NCBI RefSeq assembly: GCF_022878925.1
Contig: NZ_CP084627.1
Span: 1,240,001-1,304,000 of the forward strand
Direction of reading: 5' to 3'
DNA: 64,000 nt
DNA from: Caballeronia sp. TF1N1
Lineage (GTDB): Bacteria; Pseudomonadota; Gammaproteobacteria; Burkholderiales; Burkholderiaceae
The notes beneath the pieces were generated by a model, which saw only the letters and a program-made list of their open reading frames with translations, was not told the DNA's origin and searched no databases. Position 1 is the stretch's first letter; every line of letters starts with the position of its first letter. Below are positions 1 through 9,374 of the stretch, in pieces. The position numbers and the translations under genes are program-made.

Positions 1-528
1 AGGTTCGTCCATGAAGACGAGTCGCGGCCCGGTCACGAGATTGCGCGCGATCTGCAAGCGCTGCTGCATCCCGCCCGAAAAAGCCGAAGGCAATTCGTCG
101 ATGCGCGTCGCATCGAGCTCGACACGGCCCATCCAGTCCGAAGCCGTCTCGCGCAAACGGCCATAGTGGCGCGCGCCGATGGCCATTAACGGCTCGCCGA
201 TGTTCGCGCCCGCCGACACGTTGCGCCGCAATCCATCGCGTGCATTCTGATGCACGAAGCCCCATTCCGTGCGTGACAAAAGTCGCTTGCGTGGCTCGCT
301 GAGCGTGAGCAGATCCAGCGTTTCGCCTTCACGCGTGGTGTAGTCGAGCGCACCTTCATCGATGCTGCTTCTGAGCGCAAGCGCGTTCAATAGAGTCGAC
401 TTGCCCGAACCCGACTCGCCCACGATGCACAGCACCTCGCCCGGATAGACCGCAAGGTCCACATCGACGCAACCGCCGCGTCCATCGTAGCGTTTGGTGA
501 GTCCGCGCGCATTCAAGAGCGTCTTCAT
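1..528 (-). CDS. phnK: C-P lyase ATP-binding protein PhnK (3' part outside window)
   Basis: Only the first 176 residues are visible; the gene runs off the left edge. It is an ABC-type ATPase: Walker A GESGSGKST near residue 32, the signature SGGMQQRLQIARN, and the beginning of Walker B (LVFMDEP) at the very edge. In the PhnGHIJK complex, PhnK binds onto PhnJ and supports phosphonate breakdown rather than transport. The start ATG overlaps the phnJ stop codon (ATGA), which shows it follows phnJ in one operon. The remaining C-P lyase genes (phnL, phnM) are expected just left of the window, but that cannot be seen. The identification rests on the domain plus the phnGHIJ context. Confidence 0.93.
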   Translation of the reverse strand, partial: MKTLLNARGLTKRYDGRGGCVDVDLAVYPGEVLCIVGESGSGKSTLLNALALRSSIDEGALDYTTREGETLDLLTLSEPRKRLLSRTEWGFVHQNARDGLRRNVSAGANIGEPLMAIGARHYGRLRETASDWMGRVELDATRIDELPSAFSGGMQQRLQIARNLVTGPRLVFMDEP

Positions 529-1391
529 TGCGCCGCCTCCTTTGCCTCTTGCTCGTCGCGGCGGCTGTGACAATAGTCGCTATCGGAGCATACGAACATG
601 CGCGCGCCTTCGTCGTCGACGATCATTTCATCGAGAAAGCTCTCACGCGACCCGCACAGCGCGCACGCATGGTCCCACTTCTGCACGCTGAATGGATGAT
701 CTTCGAAATCCAAACTCTTCACCTTCGTATAAGGCGGAATGGCGTAGATGCGCCGCTCGCGTCCCGCGCCGAAGAGTTGCAGCGCCGCGTTCATGTGCAT
801 CTTCGGATTGTCGAACTTCGGAATAGGCGAAGGCGCCGCGAGGTAGCGATCGTTCACCAGCACTGGATAATCGTAGGTCGTCGCAATGCTGCCGTGCTGC
901 ACGATATCCTCGTAATATTTCACGTTGATGAGACCGTAGTCCGCGAGCGCATGCAGTTTCCTGCACTCCGTCACGCGCGGCTCCAGCCTGTAGAGCGGTT
1001 CGGGCATCGGCACCTGGTACACGAGAATCTGCGCTTCCGTGAGCGGCGTTTCAGGAATGCGGTGACGTGTTTGCACGATGGTGGCGTCCGCGGTGCGCGT
1101 GGTCGTGGCCACGCCCGCCGTGCGCGCGAAGAAGCGGCGAATGTTGACCGCGTTGGTGGTTTCGTCGGAGCCCTGATCGATCACCTTGAGCGTATCGTCC
1201 GCGCCGATGATCGCCGACGTCACCTGCAAACCGCCCGTGCCCCAACCATACGGCAGCGGCATTTCACGCGAGGCGAACGGCACCTGATGCCCCGGCACCG
1301 CAACGGCCTTGAGCAAGGCGCGACGAATCATGCGCTTGGTCTGCTCGTCCAGATAAGCGAAGTTATAACCTTCGGTCAGCGCGTTATTCAT
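525..1391 (-). CDS. phnJ: Carbon-phosphorus lyase catalytic subunit PhnJ
   Basis: This 288-residue protein is the radical-SAM enzyme that cleaves the C-P bond of 5-phosphoribosyl 1-phosphonate, releasing alkane (methane from methylphosphonate) and 5-phosphoribosyl 1,2-cyclic phosphate. Near the C terminus four cysteines are arranged C-x2-C-x21-C-x5-C (Cys243, 246, 268, 274). This is the PhnJ pattern, shifted two residues from the E. coli protein (281 aa). The full length and intact cysteines argue for an active enzyme. It overlaps phnI upstream and phnK downstream by four bases each (ATGA), so the complex subunits are probably translated together. Confidence 0.97.
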   Translation of the reverse strand: MNNALTEGYNFAYLDEQTKRMIRRALLKAVAVPGHQVPFASREMPLPYGWGTGGLQVTSAIIGADDTLKVIDQGSDETTNAVNIRRFFARTAGVATTTRTADATIVQTRHRIPETPLTEAQILVYQVPMPEPLYRLEPRVTECRKLHALADYGLINVKYYEDIVQHGSIATTYDYPVLVNDRYLAAPSPIPKFDNPKMHMNAALQLFGAGRERRIYAIPPYTKVKSLDFEDHPFSVQKWDHACALCGSRESFLDEMIVDDEGARMFVCSDSDYCHSRRDEQEAKEAAQ

Positions 1392-2479
1392 GCCGTCTTC
1401 TCCTTGCCGTGCGATGCACGAAGTCGCCGCAGCAATTCCAGTTCCGACTGAAAGTCCACGTAATGCGGCAGTTTCAAGTGCTGCACGAAGCCCGATGCCT
1501 CGACGTTGTCGCTATGCGAGAGCACGAACTCGACATCCTGCGTGGGTGAGCCGATGCTCTCGCCCAACTCTTCCGCTCGCAAGGCACGATCGACGAGCGC
1601 CATGGCCATGGCCTTGCGCTCCGAATGCCCAAACGCGAGACCATAGCCTTGCGTGAACTTCGGCGGCACTTCGCCGCTGCCCGCGAACTGGTTGATCATC
1701 TGGCATTCGGAGATGTCGATATCGCCGATCTCCACGGCAAAACCGAGTTCATCGATATGCATTTCCACGGCCACTTCACCGTGACGAATCTCGCCTGCGA
1801 ATGGATGGCTGTGCGCGTAGCCGCGCTGCGTGGCGTATCCCATTGCCAGCAGAAAGCCTTCGTCGCCGCGTGCAAGGTTTTGCAGACGCGTTGCACGATC
1901 AGCGGGAAACGCAAGCGGTTCGCGCGAGAGGTCGCCCGGCTCCGGTGAATCTTCCTGCGCGCGTTCCTGCTCGATTAGCCCTTCCTTGTTGAGCATCGAC
2001 AACACGCGCGGCATATCGTTCGTGGCTTCGGCGTGGTCGCTGGAAGTCGTTGCATCGCTAATCACTTCCCCTTCGGCCAGCAAGCTGAAGTCGATCAGAC
2101 GCTGGGTGTAATCGTAGGTGCCGCCCAGCATCTGCCCGCCCGGAATATCCTTGAACGCAGCGGAGATGCGCCGTTCCACGCACATCGCTGCCGTGTCCAC
2201 GGGCAAGGTGTAGCCGAAGCGCGGCAACGTCGTGCGATACGCACGCAGCAGAAAAATCGCCTCGACCAGATCGCCTGCCGCCTGCTTGATGGCGAGCGCC
2301 GCGAGTTCTTCGTCGTAGACCGAGCCTTCGGTCATCACGCGCGCCACCGCGAGACGCAACTGCTCGCGAATCTGCGCGACGCTCAGCTCGGGCACCTGCA
2401 AGTCACCGCGCCGATGCTTGGCGAGCACATCCCATGAACGTTCGATGGCTCTTTCGCCACCCTTCACCGCGACGTACAT
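1388..2479 (-). CDS. phnI: Carbon-phosphorus lyase core subunit PhnI
   Basis: The product has 363 residues, close to E. coli PhnI (354). PhnI, with PhnG, PhnH and PhnL, attaches the phosphonate to C1 of the ribose of ATP (triphosphate ribosyl-phosphonate formation), and it has nucleosidase activity. I chose the ATG at 2479 because the protein then begins MYVAVKGGE, the usual PhnI N terminus; the longer upstream reading frame is phnH coding sequence in another frame. The start overlaps the phnH stop by one base (TGATG) and the stop overlaps phnJ by four. No unusual feature was seen. Confidence 0.95.
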   Translation of the reverse strand: MYVAVKGGERAIERSWDVLAKHRRGDLQVPELSVAQIREQLRLAVARVMTEGSVYDEELAALAIKQAAGDLVEAIFLLRAYRTTLPRFGYTLPVDTAAMCVERRISAAFKDIPGGQMLGGTYDYTQRLIDFSLLAEGEVISDATTSSDHAEATNDMPRVLSMLNKEGLIEQERAQEDSPEPGDLSREPLAFPADRATRLQNLARGDEGFLLAMGYATQRGYAHSHPFAGEIRHGEVAVEMHIDELGFAVEIGDIDISECQMINQFAGSGEVPPKFTQGYGLAFGHSERKAMAMALVDRALRAEELGESIGSPTQDVEFVLSHSDNVEASGFVQHLKLPHYVDFQSELELLRRLRASHGKEKTA

Positions 2480-3102
2480 CAGTTCACCTCCACTTGCGTC
2501 GTGCGCGGCAAGCCGACGAGCGCGCCGCCCGCCACGAAATAACAATCCATGCCGCATGGAGACTGCGCGGTTAGCGCCGCGCGCTGTTGCCAGAAATCGC
2601 GCGTAAGTCCCGCAATGGCGACACTGCGCGTGTCTTCGATCCCCGGACCGCGCCACACGAGCGGCTCGCCTTCGGTCAACGAAGGCACGCGAATGAAAAG
2701 CGTCGCCGCATCTTCCGGCGTTTCCGGTTCGCCCGACGAGAAGGCATCGAGCGCGGGCAACGCGGCTGCATCGCCGAGATAGGCGAACGCGGCTTCGCTG
2801 TGATTCGGCGTGAGCGGCGCGCTGGCATGAAAGCGCAGGGCATCGCCGAATGCGGCGTTCCCGCCGTCGATGAATACAGGCGTCGAATAATCGGCGAGCG
2901 CGAGCAGCGAGGCGAAAGCTGCAAGCGGCACGCGATGTGCAAGCGCATCGCGCATGGCGTGATTGTTCGGCAACGCGGCATCGATCGCGACGATGCTGCC
3001 CGGACGCGACAACGCTTCCAGCAAAGCGCGAAAGACGCGTTGGGCATCGTGCACCGGGTCGTTGAAGCCGGGCACGAGAGCGGCCATGTCGATCTGCATC
3101 AT
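2479..3102 (-). CDS. phnH: Carbon-phosphorus lyase core subunit PhnH
   Basis: This 207-residue protein corresponds to PhnH (194 aa in E. coli), a core C-P lyase subunit with a PLP-transferase-like fold but no cofactor. The N-terminal part reads PGFNDPVHDAQRVFRALLEA, which I recognise as typical of the family. Two adjacent ATG codons exist (3102 and 3099). The first gives an ATGA overlap with the phnG stop and is used here. It sits in the middle of the tightly packed phnGHIJK operon, so its expression should follow that of phnG. Confidence 0.94.
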   Translation of the reverse strand: MMQIDMAALVPGFNDPVHDAQRVFRALLEALSRPGSIVAIDAALPNNHAMRDALAHRVPLAAFASLLALADYSTPVFIDGGNAAFGDALRFHASAPLTPNHSEAAFAYLGDAAALPALDAFSSGEPETPEDAATLFIRVPSLTEGEPLVWRGPGIEDTRSVAIAGLTRDFWQQRAALTAQSPCGMDCYFVAGGALVGLPRTTQVEVN

Positions 3103-3578
3103 TCCCCTCTCACCATCGTAAAGAATTCGACCTTGGTCGTAGCCGCTTCCGCTTCCTTGCGGCGCCGTTCGTCGGCGAGACGCGCGGCCAACGGTGCGAT
3201 CACTTCCGTCTGCAAGCGCTGCGCATGCGCGGGCGTCTGCAGCAACGCGTCGATCAGCGCTGCGAGCTTCGCGCGCTCCTTGTCGCGGCCCATATGCACC
3301 GCGACACCGACCGGCGCGCTGCCGTCTTCCATATGCAAACGCAGCGTGGCGCGCGTGACGGTAGTCTCGCCGAGATTGAAGGCATCTCCCGAGCCGCCGA
3401 TGCGCGCCCGCACCATTGCCAAGCCGATATCCGGCGCGCGCAACCAGTCGAAGCGCGGCACACTCATGCCTTCGAGCGCCGCCTGCAAACTCTCGCGCGG
3501 CGTGCGCGCCAGCACCGCCATCCATTCGCGGCGGTCGAACGAACGAGCCTCGTCGCGCGGCTCCTCTCTCTGACTCAT
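3099..3578 (-). CDS. phnG: Carbon-phosphorus lyase subunit PhnG
   Basis: The first gene of the leftward C-P lyase operon encodes 159 residues (E. coli PhnG 150). Family hallmarks include RREWMAVLARTPRESLQAAL near the N terminus and the central FDWLRAPDIGL stretch. The ATG at 3578 is preferred over one 11 codons upstream because AGGGAAAG lies 6-8 bases before it. Upstream is the short spacer shared with phnF, which holds the proposed PhnF operator about 60 bases from this start. PhnG is a core subunit of the PhnGHIJ hexamer-like assembly. Confidence 0.92.
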   Translation of the reverse strand: MSQREEPRDEARSFDRREWMAVLARTPRESLQAALEGMSVPRFDWLRAPDIGLAMVRARIGGSGDAFNLGETTVTRATLRLHMEDGSAPVGVAVHMGRDKERAKLAALIDALLQTPAHAQRLQTEVIAPLAARLADERRRKEAEAATTKVEFFTMVRGE

Positions 3579-3636
3579 GGCTTTCCCTGATGATTTGAAC
3601 GTTGCGGGCATCTTAAGCTACGCGGCTTTCGTCTGG

Positions 3637-3650
3637 TCGTCTAGACGTCT
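3637..3650 (-). promoter_or_regulatory. Candidate PhnF operator between phnG and phnF
   Basis: The minus strand reads AGACGTCTAGACGA; its core GTCTAGAC fits the GT-N-TA-N-AC consensus known for HutC-subfamily GntR regulators, and CGTCTAGACG is a perfect palindrome. It lies in the divergent phnG-phnF spacer. A sequence differing at one base out of 14 lies upstream of phnC. Binding by PhnF is inferred. Confidence 0.65.
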
Positions 3651-3736
3651 GGATAAGTGGGCTTTCACATTTCCATCACCGTTTGCGCACTACAATGCCC
3701 AACAGCGATATTCAAACCGACGGGAATGACACCTAC

Positions 3737-4495
3737 ATGACATCGAACGAAAACGCGGCGCCGGGACACGCCGTCGAACGCGGCGCGGGGGTCGCGGTCT
3801 GGCGGCAGATCGAGCAGATACTCTCGGCGGAGATCGCCTCGAAGAGCTTCGGCGAGGAAGGCCGCCTGCCGAGCGAAGCGGAACTGGCGCGGCGCTTCGA
3901 CGTGAATCGTCATACCGTGCGCCGCGCCATGCTGCGTCTTGCCGCAACGGGTCTCGTGAGCGTCGAACAGGGACGCGGCACGTTCGTGCAGCCTGGAGCG
4001 ATCGACTATCAAATCGGCAGGCGCACGCGCTTCACGGAAAACATTCGCCGTCAGAAGCAGACGTCCACGGGCGTCGTGCTCTCTTCCGAACGCGTGAAGG
4101 CCGACCCTACCGTCGCGAAGGCGCTCACTCTGCGTGCGGGCACGCTCGTCTATCAGCTCGAAACGCGTCACGACTCCGACGCCGTGCCGCTGACCTACGC
4201 ACGCAACTGGTATCCCGCCGCGCGTTTTCCCGAGCTCCTCACGGTAATCGAAGCGACAGGCGGCATCACTGCGGCGCTCGCGGAGTTCGGCGTCAAGGAC
4301 TATATGCGCAAGTGGAGCCGTATCGGCAGCGTGTTGCCTTCGTCGGATGTCGCGCGGCGCTTGCAGATCAACCGGCAGCAGCCGGTGCTGTGGGTCGAGA
4401 ATGTGGATGTCGATGAACGCGGCGTGCCCGTCAAGTACGGCGTGACTCACTTCGCGGCAGACCGCGTGCAGTTGATGGTCGAGCACGATCTATGA
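3737..4495 (+). CDS. phnF: GntR/HutC-family phosphonate regulator PhnF
   Basis: A 252-residue regulator with an N-terminal winged helix (about residues 20-85, including LPSEAELARRFDVNRHTVRRA) and a C-terminal UbiC/UTRA ligand-binding domain. PhnF represses C-P lyase genes in other bacteria. Here the gene is divergent from phnG and heads the unit phnF-DUF1045-phnN. ATG 3737 is chosen because GGGAATGA lies just upstream. An ATG at 3695 would add 14 residues and cannot be excluded. The stop overlaps the next gene by four bases. The candidate operators at 3637 and 9375 suggest control of both catabolic and transport operons plus autoregulation. Confidence 0.9.
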   Translation: MTSNENAAPGHAVERGAGVAVWRQIEQILSAEIASKSFGEEGRLPSEAELARRFDVNRHTVRRAMLRLAATGLVSVEQGRGTFVQPGAIDYQIGRRTRFTENIRRQKQTSTGVVLSSERVKADPTVAKALTLRAGTLVYQLETRHDSDAVPLTYARNWYPAARFPELLTVIEATGGITAALAEFGVKDYMRKWSRIGSVLPSSDVARRLQINRQQPVLWVENVDVDERGVPVKYGVTHFAADRVQLMVEHDL

Positions 4496-5190
4496 GCGCT
4501 GCATGGAGTGACGAAGCGCGCATCGCACTGTATTACGCGCCGCCCGCCGCATCCGCATGGTGGCGTGCTGGTTGCGAATGGCTCGGGCGCGACGCGGAAA
4601 GCGGCCTCTCGATGGAAACGGCAGCGCACGACATCACACGCGCGCCGCGCCGCTATGGTTGGCATGCGACCATCGTGCCGCCGTTCCATTGCGCGAGCGG
4701 CGTGCAACCCGCCGATGTGCTTGCGGCCGCGCGAGCCTGGGCGTCGTCGGTCACGCGCTTTGAGATGCCGGTGCGCGTAGCGGAAATGGGCCGCTTCGTG
4801 GCGTTGCGCGCATCGGAGGAAAGCGACGACGAACGCTTGCGCGCAATGGCCGCAAGCGCGCTGCAAGCGCTCGCAGCTGTGCGCGCAATGCCATCGGCAG
4901 GGGACATCGAGCGGCGCATTGTCGATGGCATGAGCGAGCGGCAAACCGCACTCGTACGTGAATGGGGCTATCCCTATGTCTTCGATGAATACCGCTTCCA
5001 CATGACCCTCTGCGATTCGCTCGATGACACCCACGCGCGCGGTTCGGTCGTATCGGCATGGACACGCAAGATCGACACGCTCGGCGCGCTGCCTGTGCGT
5101 GGCGCGGCGCTTTTCGTGGAAAGCGCACCGGGCGCGCCGTTCACCTTGTGGCAGCGGGTGCCGTTCAACAACGTACGGGAAGGGGCATGA
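4492..5190 (+). CDS. DUF1045 2H-type phosphoesterase of the phn operon
   Basis: A 232-residue protein of the DUF1045 family found in many phn clusters. Two H-x-T motifs, WHATIVPPF (about residue 54) and FHMTLCDSL (about residue 167), are spaced as in the 2H phosphoesterase superfamily, whose members hydrolyse cyclic nucleotides or 2',3'-cyclic ends. It overlaps phnF (4 bases) and phnN (ATGA). C-P lyase generates a 5-phosphoribosyl 1,2-cyclic phosphate that PhnP opens in E. coli. No phnP is visible here, so this protein may serve that step; that is inference. The start ATG is fixed by the overlap with phnF. Confidence 0.85.
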   Translation: MSAAWSDEARIALYYAPPAASAWWRAGCEWLGRDAESGLSMETAAHDITRAPRRYGWHATIVPPFHCASGVQPADVLAAARAWASSVTRFEMPVRVAEMGRFVALRASEESDDERLRAMAASALQALAAVRAMPSAGDIERRIVDGMSERQTALVREWGYPYVFDEYRFHMTLCDSLDDTHARGSVVSAWTRKIDTLGALPVRGAALFVESAPGAPFTLWQRVPFNNVREGA

Positions 5191-5753
5191 GCCAGAACGA
5201 CACACTCGATAGCGCACGACTCATCTATGTCATGGGCCCGTCGGGCGCGGGCAAGGACTCGCTGCTCGGCTTCGCGCGCGAACGCGTCGGCGCACGCGTG
5301 ATGTTCGCGCATCGGTACATCACGCGTGCGGTCGGCGACGGCGAGAACCACATTGCGTTGACGCATGAAGAATTCAAGGCGCGTCTTTCGTATGGACTTT
5401 TCTCGATGCATTGGGAAAGTCACGGCCTGTGCTATGGCATTGGCATCGAAGTAGATGCATGGCTCGAACGCGGCAGACCGGTGGTCGTGAACGGTTCGCG
5501 TCAACACGCGGATGCCGCCCTCGCCCGCTATCCGCATGCATGCTTTGTTTATATCGATGCCGCGCCCGCCGTGCTGGCCGCGCGGCTAGCAAGGCGCGGA
5601 CGTGAAGACGCCCGGCAGATCGAAGCGCGTCTTGCGCGCCGTCCTTCCCTCGAACTGCCCAGGCATGCGCGCGTGGTGAACATCGACAACTCTGGGCTTC
5701 TGGCCGACGCGGGCACGCAATTTCTCCGCGCCATAGACGAGACCGGCTCATAA
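5187..5753 (+). CDS. phnN: Ribose 1,5-bisphosphate phosphokinase PhnN
   Basis: The 188-residue product (185 in E. coli) resembles guanylate kinase and carries the P-loop GPSGAGKDS near residue 16. PhnN phosphorylates ribose 1,5-bisphosphate to PRPP, returning the ribose used by C-P lyase to metabolism. ATG 5187 overlaps the stop of the 2H phosphoesterase gene (ATGA). A much longer reading frame extends upstream but is coding in another frame. This is the last gene of the rightward phnF unit; 55 bases separate it from the CHAD gene. Confidence 0.92.
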   Translation: MSQNDTLDSARLIYVMGPSGAGKDSLLGFARERVGARVMFAHRYITRAVGDGENHIALTHEEFKARLSYGLFSMHWESHGLCYGIGIEVDAWLERGRPVVVNGSRQHADAALARYPHACFVYIDAAPAVLAARLARRGREDARQIEARLARRPSLELPRHARVVNIDNSGLLADAGTQFLRAIDETGS

Positions 5754-5808
5754 TCGCCGGAACGTTTCTTGCGAACGCCCACGACATTCCTTCGATAAAA
5801 GATTACCT

Positions 5809-6636
5809 ATGAAATCCGGACGATCGAAAGACACGTTGTCAGGCGTCACCGCCGAATCGCAGTTTCGCACCTATGCCTCACCGCTCGTTGAAGAAGCGCT
5901 GCAGCACGCGCATGAACTGGAACAGAGCGATGATGCCGAAACACTGCACAAGCTCAGGATAGTGCTACGGCGTCTGCGCAGTCTCTTTTGGGCGTATCGC
6001 CCGATCCTCGACGATGCCTTCGACGACAAGCAGCGCGCCCTCTTGCGTTATCTCGCGCAGGCAGCCGGCAGCACGCGCGATTGGGACATCCTGATCGAAT
6101 TGATGAGCGAGCATGAAGACACGGATCTCGCGCAGGCATTGCGCGGCCATCGCGATGCAGCATTGAGGACCAGCAAAGCGACACTCAATAACGCGGATAT
6201 CAAGGGCGTCTTGCGCGAAGCCGTGGCGGAAGCCAACCGCGAACTCAACACTGCAAAAAAGCGCGTGGCTATCGAGCGATTCGCTTCGGACAGAGTTCGA
6301 AACGCGCGAAGACAATTGAAGAAACGCATCAAGCGCGTGCGGCAAGTGAAGCGCCCGGAATATGCCGCGCTGCACGAAGTGCGCAAAGCGGGCAAGAAAG
6401 TGCGCTACCTGATCGAGTTCTTCATGCCCCTGCTTGCCGAAAGAGAACGCGGTGGACTAAAACAGCTGAAGCGTCTGCAGAAGCATCTGGGCGCATTGAA
6501 CGATGTCGTTGCAAGCCGCGATCTCCTCGACAAGAGCGACGCCTTGCCCAATGCCGCCGCCGCGAAGCCAGCCTTGCGTACTTTGAAGAAGCAACAAAAG
6601 CGCCGCATGAAGCAGGCGCTCAAGTCGCTTCGATAA
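5809..6636 (+). CDS. CHAD domain protein
   Basis: The 275-residue product is a stand-alone CHAD (conserved histidine alpha-helical) domain. It is very basic and helix-rich, with the repeated pattern LHKLRIVLRRLRSLFW and LHEVRKAGKKVRYLIEFF at about residues 46 and 187, the two halves of the CHAD bundle. CHAD domains bind polyphosphate, and stand-alone ones are associated with polyphosphate granules. It stands between phnN and the convergent phnE (6 bases between stops), so it may be carried on the phnF-phnN transcript. A role in phosphate storage would suit a phosphonate locus; this is inference. Confidence 0.85.
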   Translation: MKSGRSKDTLSGVTAESQFRTYASPLVEEALQHAHELEQSDDAETLHKLRIVLRRLRSLFWAYRPILDDAFDDKQRALLRYLAQAAGSTRDWDILIELMSEHEDTDLAQALRGHRDAALRTSKATLNNADIKGVLREAVAEANRELNTAKKRVAIERFASDRVRNARRQLKKRIKRVRQVKRPEYAALHEVRKAGKKVRYLIEFFMPLLAERERGGLKQLKRLQKHLGALNDVVASRDLLDKSDALPNAAAAKPALRTLKKQQKRRMKQALKSLR

Positions 6637-6642
6637 CGCCTT

Positions 6643-7476
6643 CTAGATCACGCGCTCGCGCACCCATCCCGACGCCAGATCGATCAGCGATACGATCACC
6701 ACGACGATCAGCATGACCGCTGCGGTCTGCGCATAGTTGAACGAGCGGATAGCTTCGTAAAGCACTACACCGATACCGCCCGCGCCAACCATGCCGACGA
6801 CCATCGCCGAGCGCACGTTCGACTCGAATCGATACAGCGCGAACGAAATCCACAGCGGCAGCACTTGAGGCAACACGCCATACACGATCTCGTCGAGACT
6901 GCTCGCCCCCGTGGCGCGCACGCCCTCGGCGGGACGCGCATCCACCGCTTCGACCGCTTCGGCGAAGAGCTTTGCCAGCACGCCCGTGGTATGCACCCAC
7001 AGCGCGAGCACGCCTGCAAACGGCCCGAGCCCGACCGCGACGATGAACAGCATCGCGAAGACCATCTCGTTGATCGCGCGGCACGCGTCCATGAGCCGCC
7101 GCACTGGTTGCGCGATCCACACCGGCGCGATGTTCTGCGCCGACAGCAAGCCGCAAGGCACCGCGCAAATGAGCGCGAGCGCCGTGCCCCAGACAGCGAC
7201 GGCGAGCGTCACGATCATCTCGTGCGCGTACGTGCGCCATTCCGTGAAGTCGGGCGGAAAGAAGTCGCGCGCGAACTGACTCATGTTGCCGGATGCGCCG
7301 AGCAGATCGAGCGGACGCATGTCCGCGCTTTGCCACGACGCGCCGAGTACGGCGATAAGCACGATCCAGCCGAGCATCGACACCCAGCTACGCTTGCCGC
7401 GCGGCGCTTGCACAGGCGCTTCCTCGGGCTTGCTCACACCCGCGGCAAAGGTCGAGATATCGAGCGGCTTCATCAC
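6643..7476 (-). CDS. phnE: Phosphonate ABC transporter permease PhnE
   Basis: A 277-residue inner-membrane permease with about six hydrophobic segments and the EAA loop (residues near 175-195, with [19 protein letters not shown]) that docks on the ATPase PhnC. It is the only permease gene of this transporter in view, so it presumably works as a homodimer. Its start overlaps the phnD stop by four bases (ATGA), placing it last in the leftward phnC-phnD-phnE operon. It imports phosphonate, or possibly phosphite or phosphate esters, for the neighbouring C-P lyase. Confidence 0.93.
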   Translation of the reverse strand: MMKPLDISTFAAGVSKPEEAPVQAPRGKRSWVSMLGWIVLIAVLGASWQSADMRPLDLLGASGNMSQFARDFFPPDFTEWRTYAHEMIVTLAVAVWGTALALICAVPCGLLSAQNIAPVWIAQPVRRLMDACRAINEMVFAMLFIVAVGLGPFAGVLALWVHTTGVLAKLFAEAVEAVDARPAEGVRATGASSLDEIVYGVLPQVLPLWISFALYRFESNVRSAMVVGMVGAGGIGVVLYEAIRSFNYAQTAAVMLIVVVIVSLIDLASGWVRERVI

Positions 7477-8444
7477 TTCGCCGCCGAGCCATCGAGCGCG
7501 GACAACTGCTGATCGAGCGATGCGATTTGCGCTTTCTTGTCGGCGTCATCCAGATGAGCGTTGTTCTGCACCTGTTCCTTCTTCTGAAAGAGCGCCATCT
7601 GACGAATGGGCACGAGCTGCGCGTTGGACGATGCCGCGAAGCCCGAATAGCCGGAGATAGCCGTCATCACGGACTGTTCGCGCGGGTCCTTTTCGCCGTA
7701 GTGAACGAAGAAGTTCAGCAGCTTGTCCTTCGTTGTCTGCGGCAGATCGCGACGCCACACGAGCGGGTCTGAAGCGATGAGCGGCGACTTCCACAGCACA
7801 CGCACCTTCGGATATAGCTCGGGATGCTGCGTCTTGATGGTGTCGAGCATGTCGGTGTTGTTGGTCGCGACATCGATCTTGTCGTTGACGACCGCGAGCA
7901 TGTTGGCTTCATGGCTCGAAGGCAACACGCTCTTGAACGAGGTCTTCGCCGAAAGCCCGTTCTTCGCGAAGAGGTAATACGAAGGCACTAGCGTGCCAGA
8001 AGTGGAGTTCGGATCGCCGAAGCCCAAATTGATATCGTGGCTGTTCTTCAGCACCTGATCGACGCTCTTCCACTTGCTGTTGGCGTTCGTGATAAGCACG
8101 GAGTAGTAGCCCGCCTCGCCGCTCTTGTACTTGACCTTCGCAAAGACTTCGCCGTTGGAGCGGTCCACCGCTTCGATGGCGGACGCATTGCCGAAGAAGC
8201 CGATCTGCACCTTGTTGAAGCGCATTGCTTCGATGATGCCCGCATAGTCCGTGGCGAAATACGCCTTCACATCAAGACCGGTCTGTTTGTTCAGATCGTC
8301 GATGAGCGGTTGCCAGCGTTGCTTGAGCGCCGACGAAGAATCCGTCGAGATGATGCCGAAGCTGAGCGCATCGGCAAAGGCCACCGAGTTCAGGAGGCAT
8401 GACGCGAGTGCCGCGCCGGCCAGGAAGGTACGGGCTGATTTCAT
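7473..8444 (-). CDS. phnD: Phosphonate ABC transporter substrate-binding protein PhnD
   Basis: A 323-residue periplasmic binding protein. A signal peptide is visible at residues 1-24 (basic MKSAR, hydrophobic core, cleavage after SVAFA). The mature protein starts with [18 protein letters not shown] and includes the [17 protein letters not shown] segment typical of PhnD-type phosphonate binders. It lies between phnC (29-base gap) and phnE (ATGA overlap). The exact ligand range cannot be read from the sequence. Confidence 0.93.
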   Translation of the reverse strand: MKSARTFLAGAALASCLLNSVAFADALSFGIISTDSSSALKQRWQPLIDDLNKQTGLDVKAYFATDYAGIIEAMRFNKVQIGFFGNASAIEAVDRSNGEVFAKVKYKSGEAGYYSVLITNANSKWKSVDQVLKNSHDINLGFGDPNSTSGTLVPSYYLFAKNGLSAKTSFKSVLPSSHEANMLAVVNDKIDVATNNTDMLDTIKTQHPELYPKVRVLWKSPLIASDPLVWRRDLPQTTKDKLLNFFVHYGEKDPREQSVMTAISGYSGFAASSNAQLVPIRQMALFQKKEQVQNNAHLDDADKKAQIASLDQQLSALDGSAAK

Positions 8445-8473
8445 GGAGATGCGGTCCGTAGTTTGATTGCGAT

Positions 8474-9301
8474 TCAGGATGTGGCGACAGAGGCAAAAGT
8501 CGCGGAGGGATGTTCACGCTCGTCGTGATCGGCCAGCAATTCGGCGGCGGCCGCGCCGTACAGTTCGCGCAACAGCATGGGCGTAAGCTTCGCGGATGCG
8601 CCGTCGTAGACCACGCGGCCATCGCGCAAGGCAACCGTGCGCGTGCAGTACTTCATCGCTATGTCGATCTGATGCAGCGACACGATCACCGTGAGTTTGT
8701 GATCGCGATTTAGCGACTGCATGAGCTCCATCACGCGCCGCGCAGATTCAGGATCTAGCGAGGCAATTGGTTCATCCGCGAGCACTATGCGCGCACGCTG
8801 CACGAGTGCACGCGCGAGCGCCGCACGTTGCTGCTGTCCGCCCGACAGGTTGCTCGCGCGTTCGAGCGCATGTTCGCCAATACCCATCGCGGTAAGCGAG
8901 TCCATCGCCAGCGCGCGTTCGTCGCGCGGAAAACGCCTTGAGAGACGCCGCCATAGCGACACACGCGTAAGCGCGCCGATGAGGACGTTGGTGATTACCG
9001 AAAGACGTCCCACCAGATTGAACTGCTGAAACACGAAGGCGACATCGCGACGAATGGCGCGCACTTCACGCACGATCTTGCCGTTCTGCTGAATCGGCCT
9101 GCCGAGCAGCGTCACATGCGAGGGCGCCGCATCCGATGCGATAAAGCCCGCGATATGGCGCAAGAGCGTCGATTTGCCCGAGCCCGACGCACCGATGAGC
9201 GCGACCATTTCGTCCTCTTCCACGCGCAGATCGACGGCATCAAGCGCCTTGCGGCCATTGCGAAACGTCTTGGTGAGACGCTCGATACGAATTGCGTCCA
9301 T
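8474..9301 (-). CDS. phnC: Phosphonate ABC transporter ATP-binding protein PhnC
   Basis: The 275-residue ATPase has Walker [10 protein letters not shown], signature [15 protein letters not shown] and Walker [13 protein letters not shown]. It heads the transporter operon phnC-phnD-phnE. I placed the start at ATG 9301 ([16 protein letters not shown]), as expected for PhnC; the reading frame extends 32 codons upstream but without family resemblance. About 75 bases upstream lies the second candidate PhnF operator, so uptake and cleavage are probably controlled together. Confidence 0.93.
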   Translation of the reverse strand: MDAIRIERLTKTFRNGRKALDAVDLRVEEDEMVALIGASGSGKSTLLRHIAGFIASDAAPSHVTLLGRPIQQNGKIVREVRAIRRDVAFVFQQFNLVGRLSVITNVLIGALTRVSLWRRLSRRFPRDERALAMDSLTAMGIGEHALERASNLSGGQQQRAALARALVQRARIVLADEPIASLDPESARRVMELMQSLNRDHKLTVIVSLHQIDIAMKYCTRTVALRDGRVVYDGASAKLTPMLLRELYGAAAAELLADHDEREHPSATFASVATS

Positions 9302-9374
9302 GGCTTTCCTCGTCTGCCGCTGTAACGTTGGGCAAATTCTAGAAAGGCAACATGACGAGAAAGTGACGCTGATG

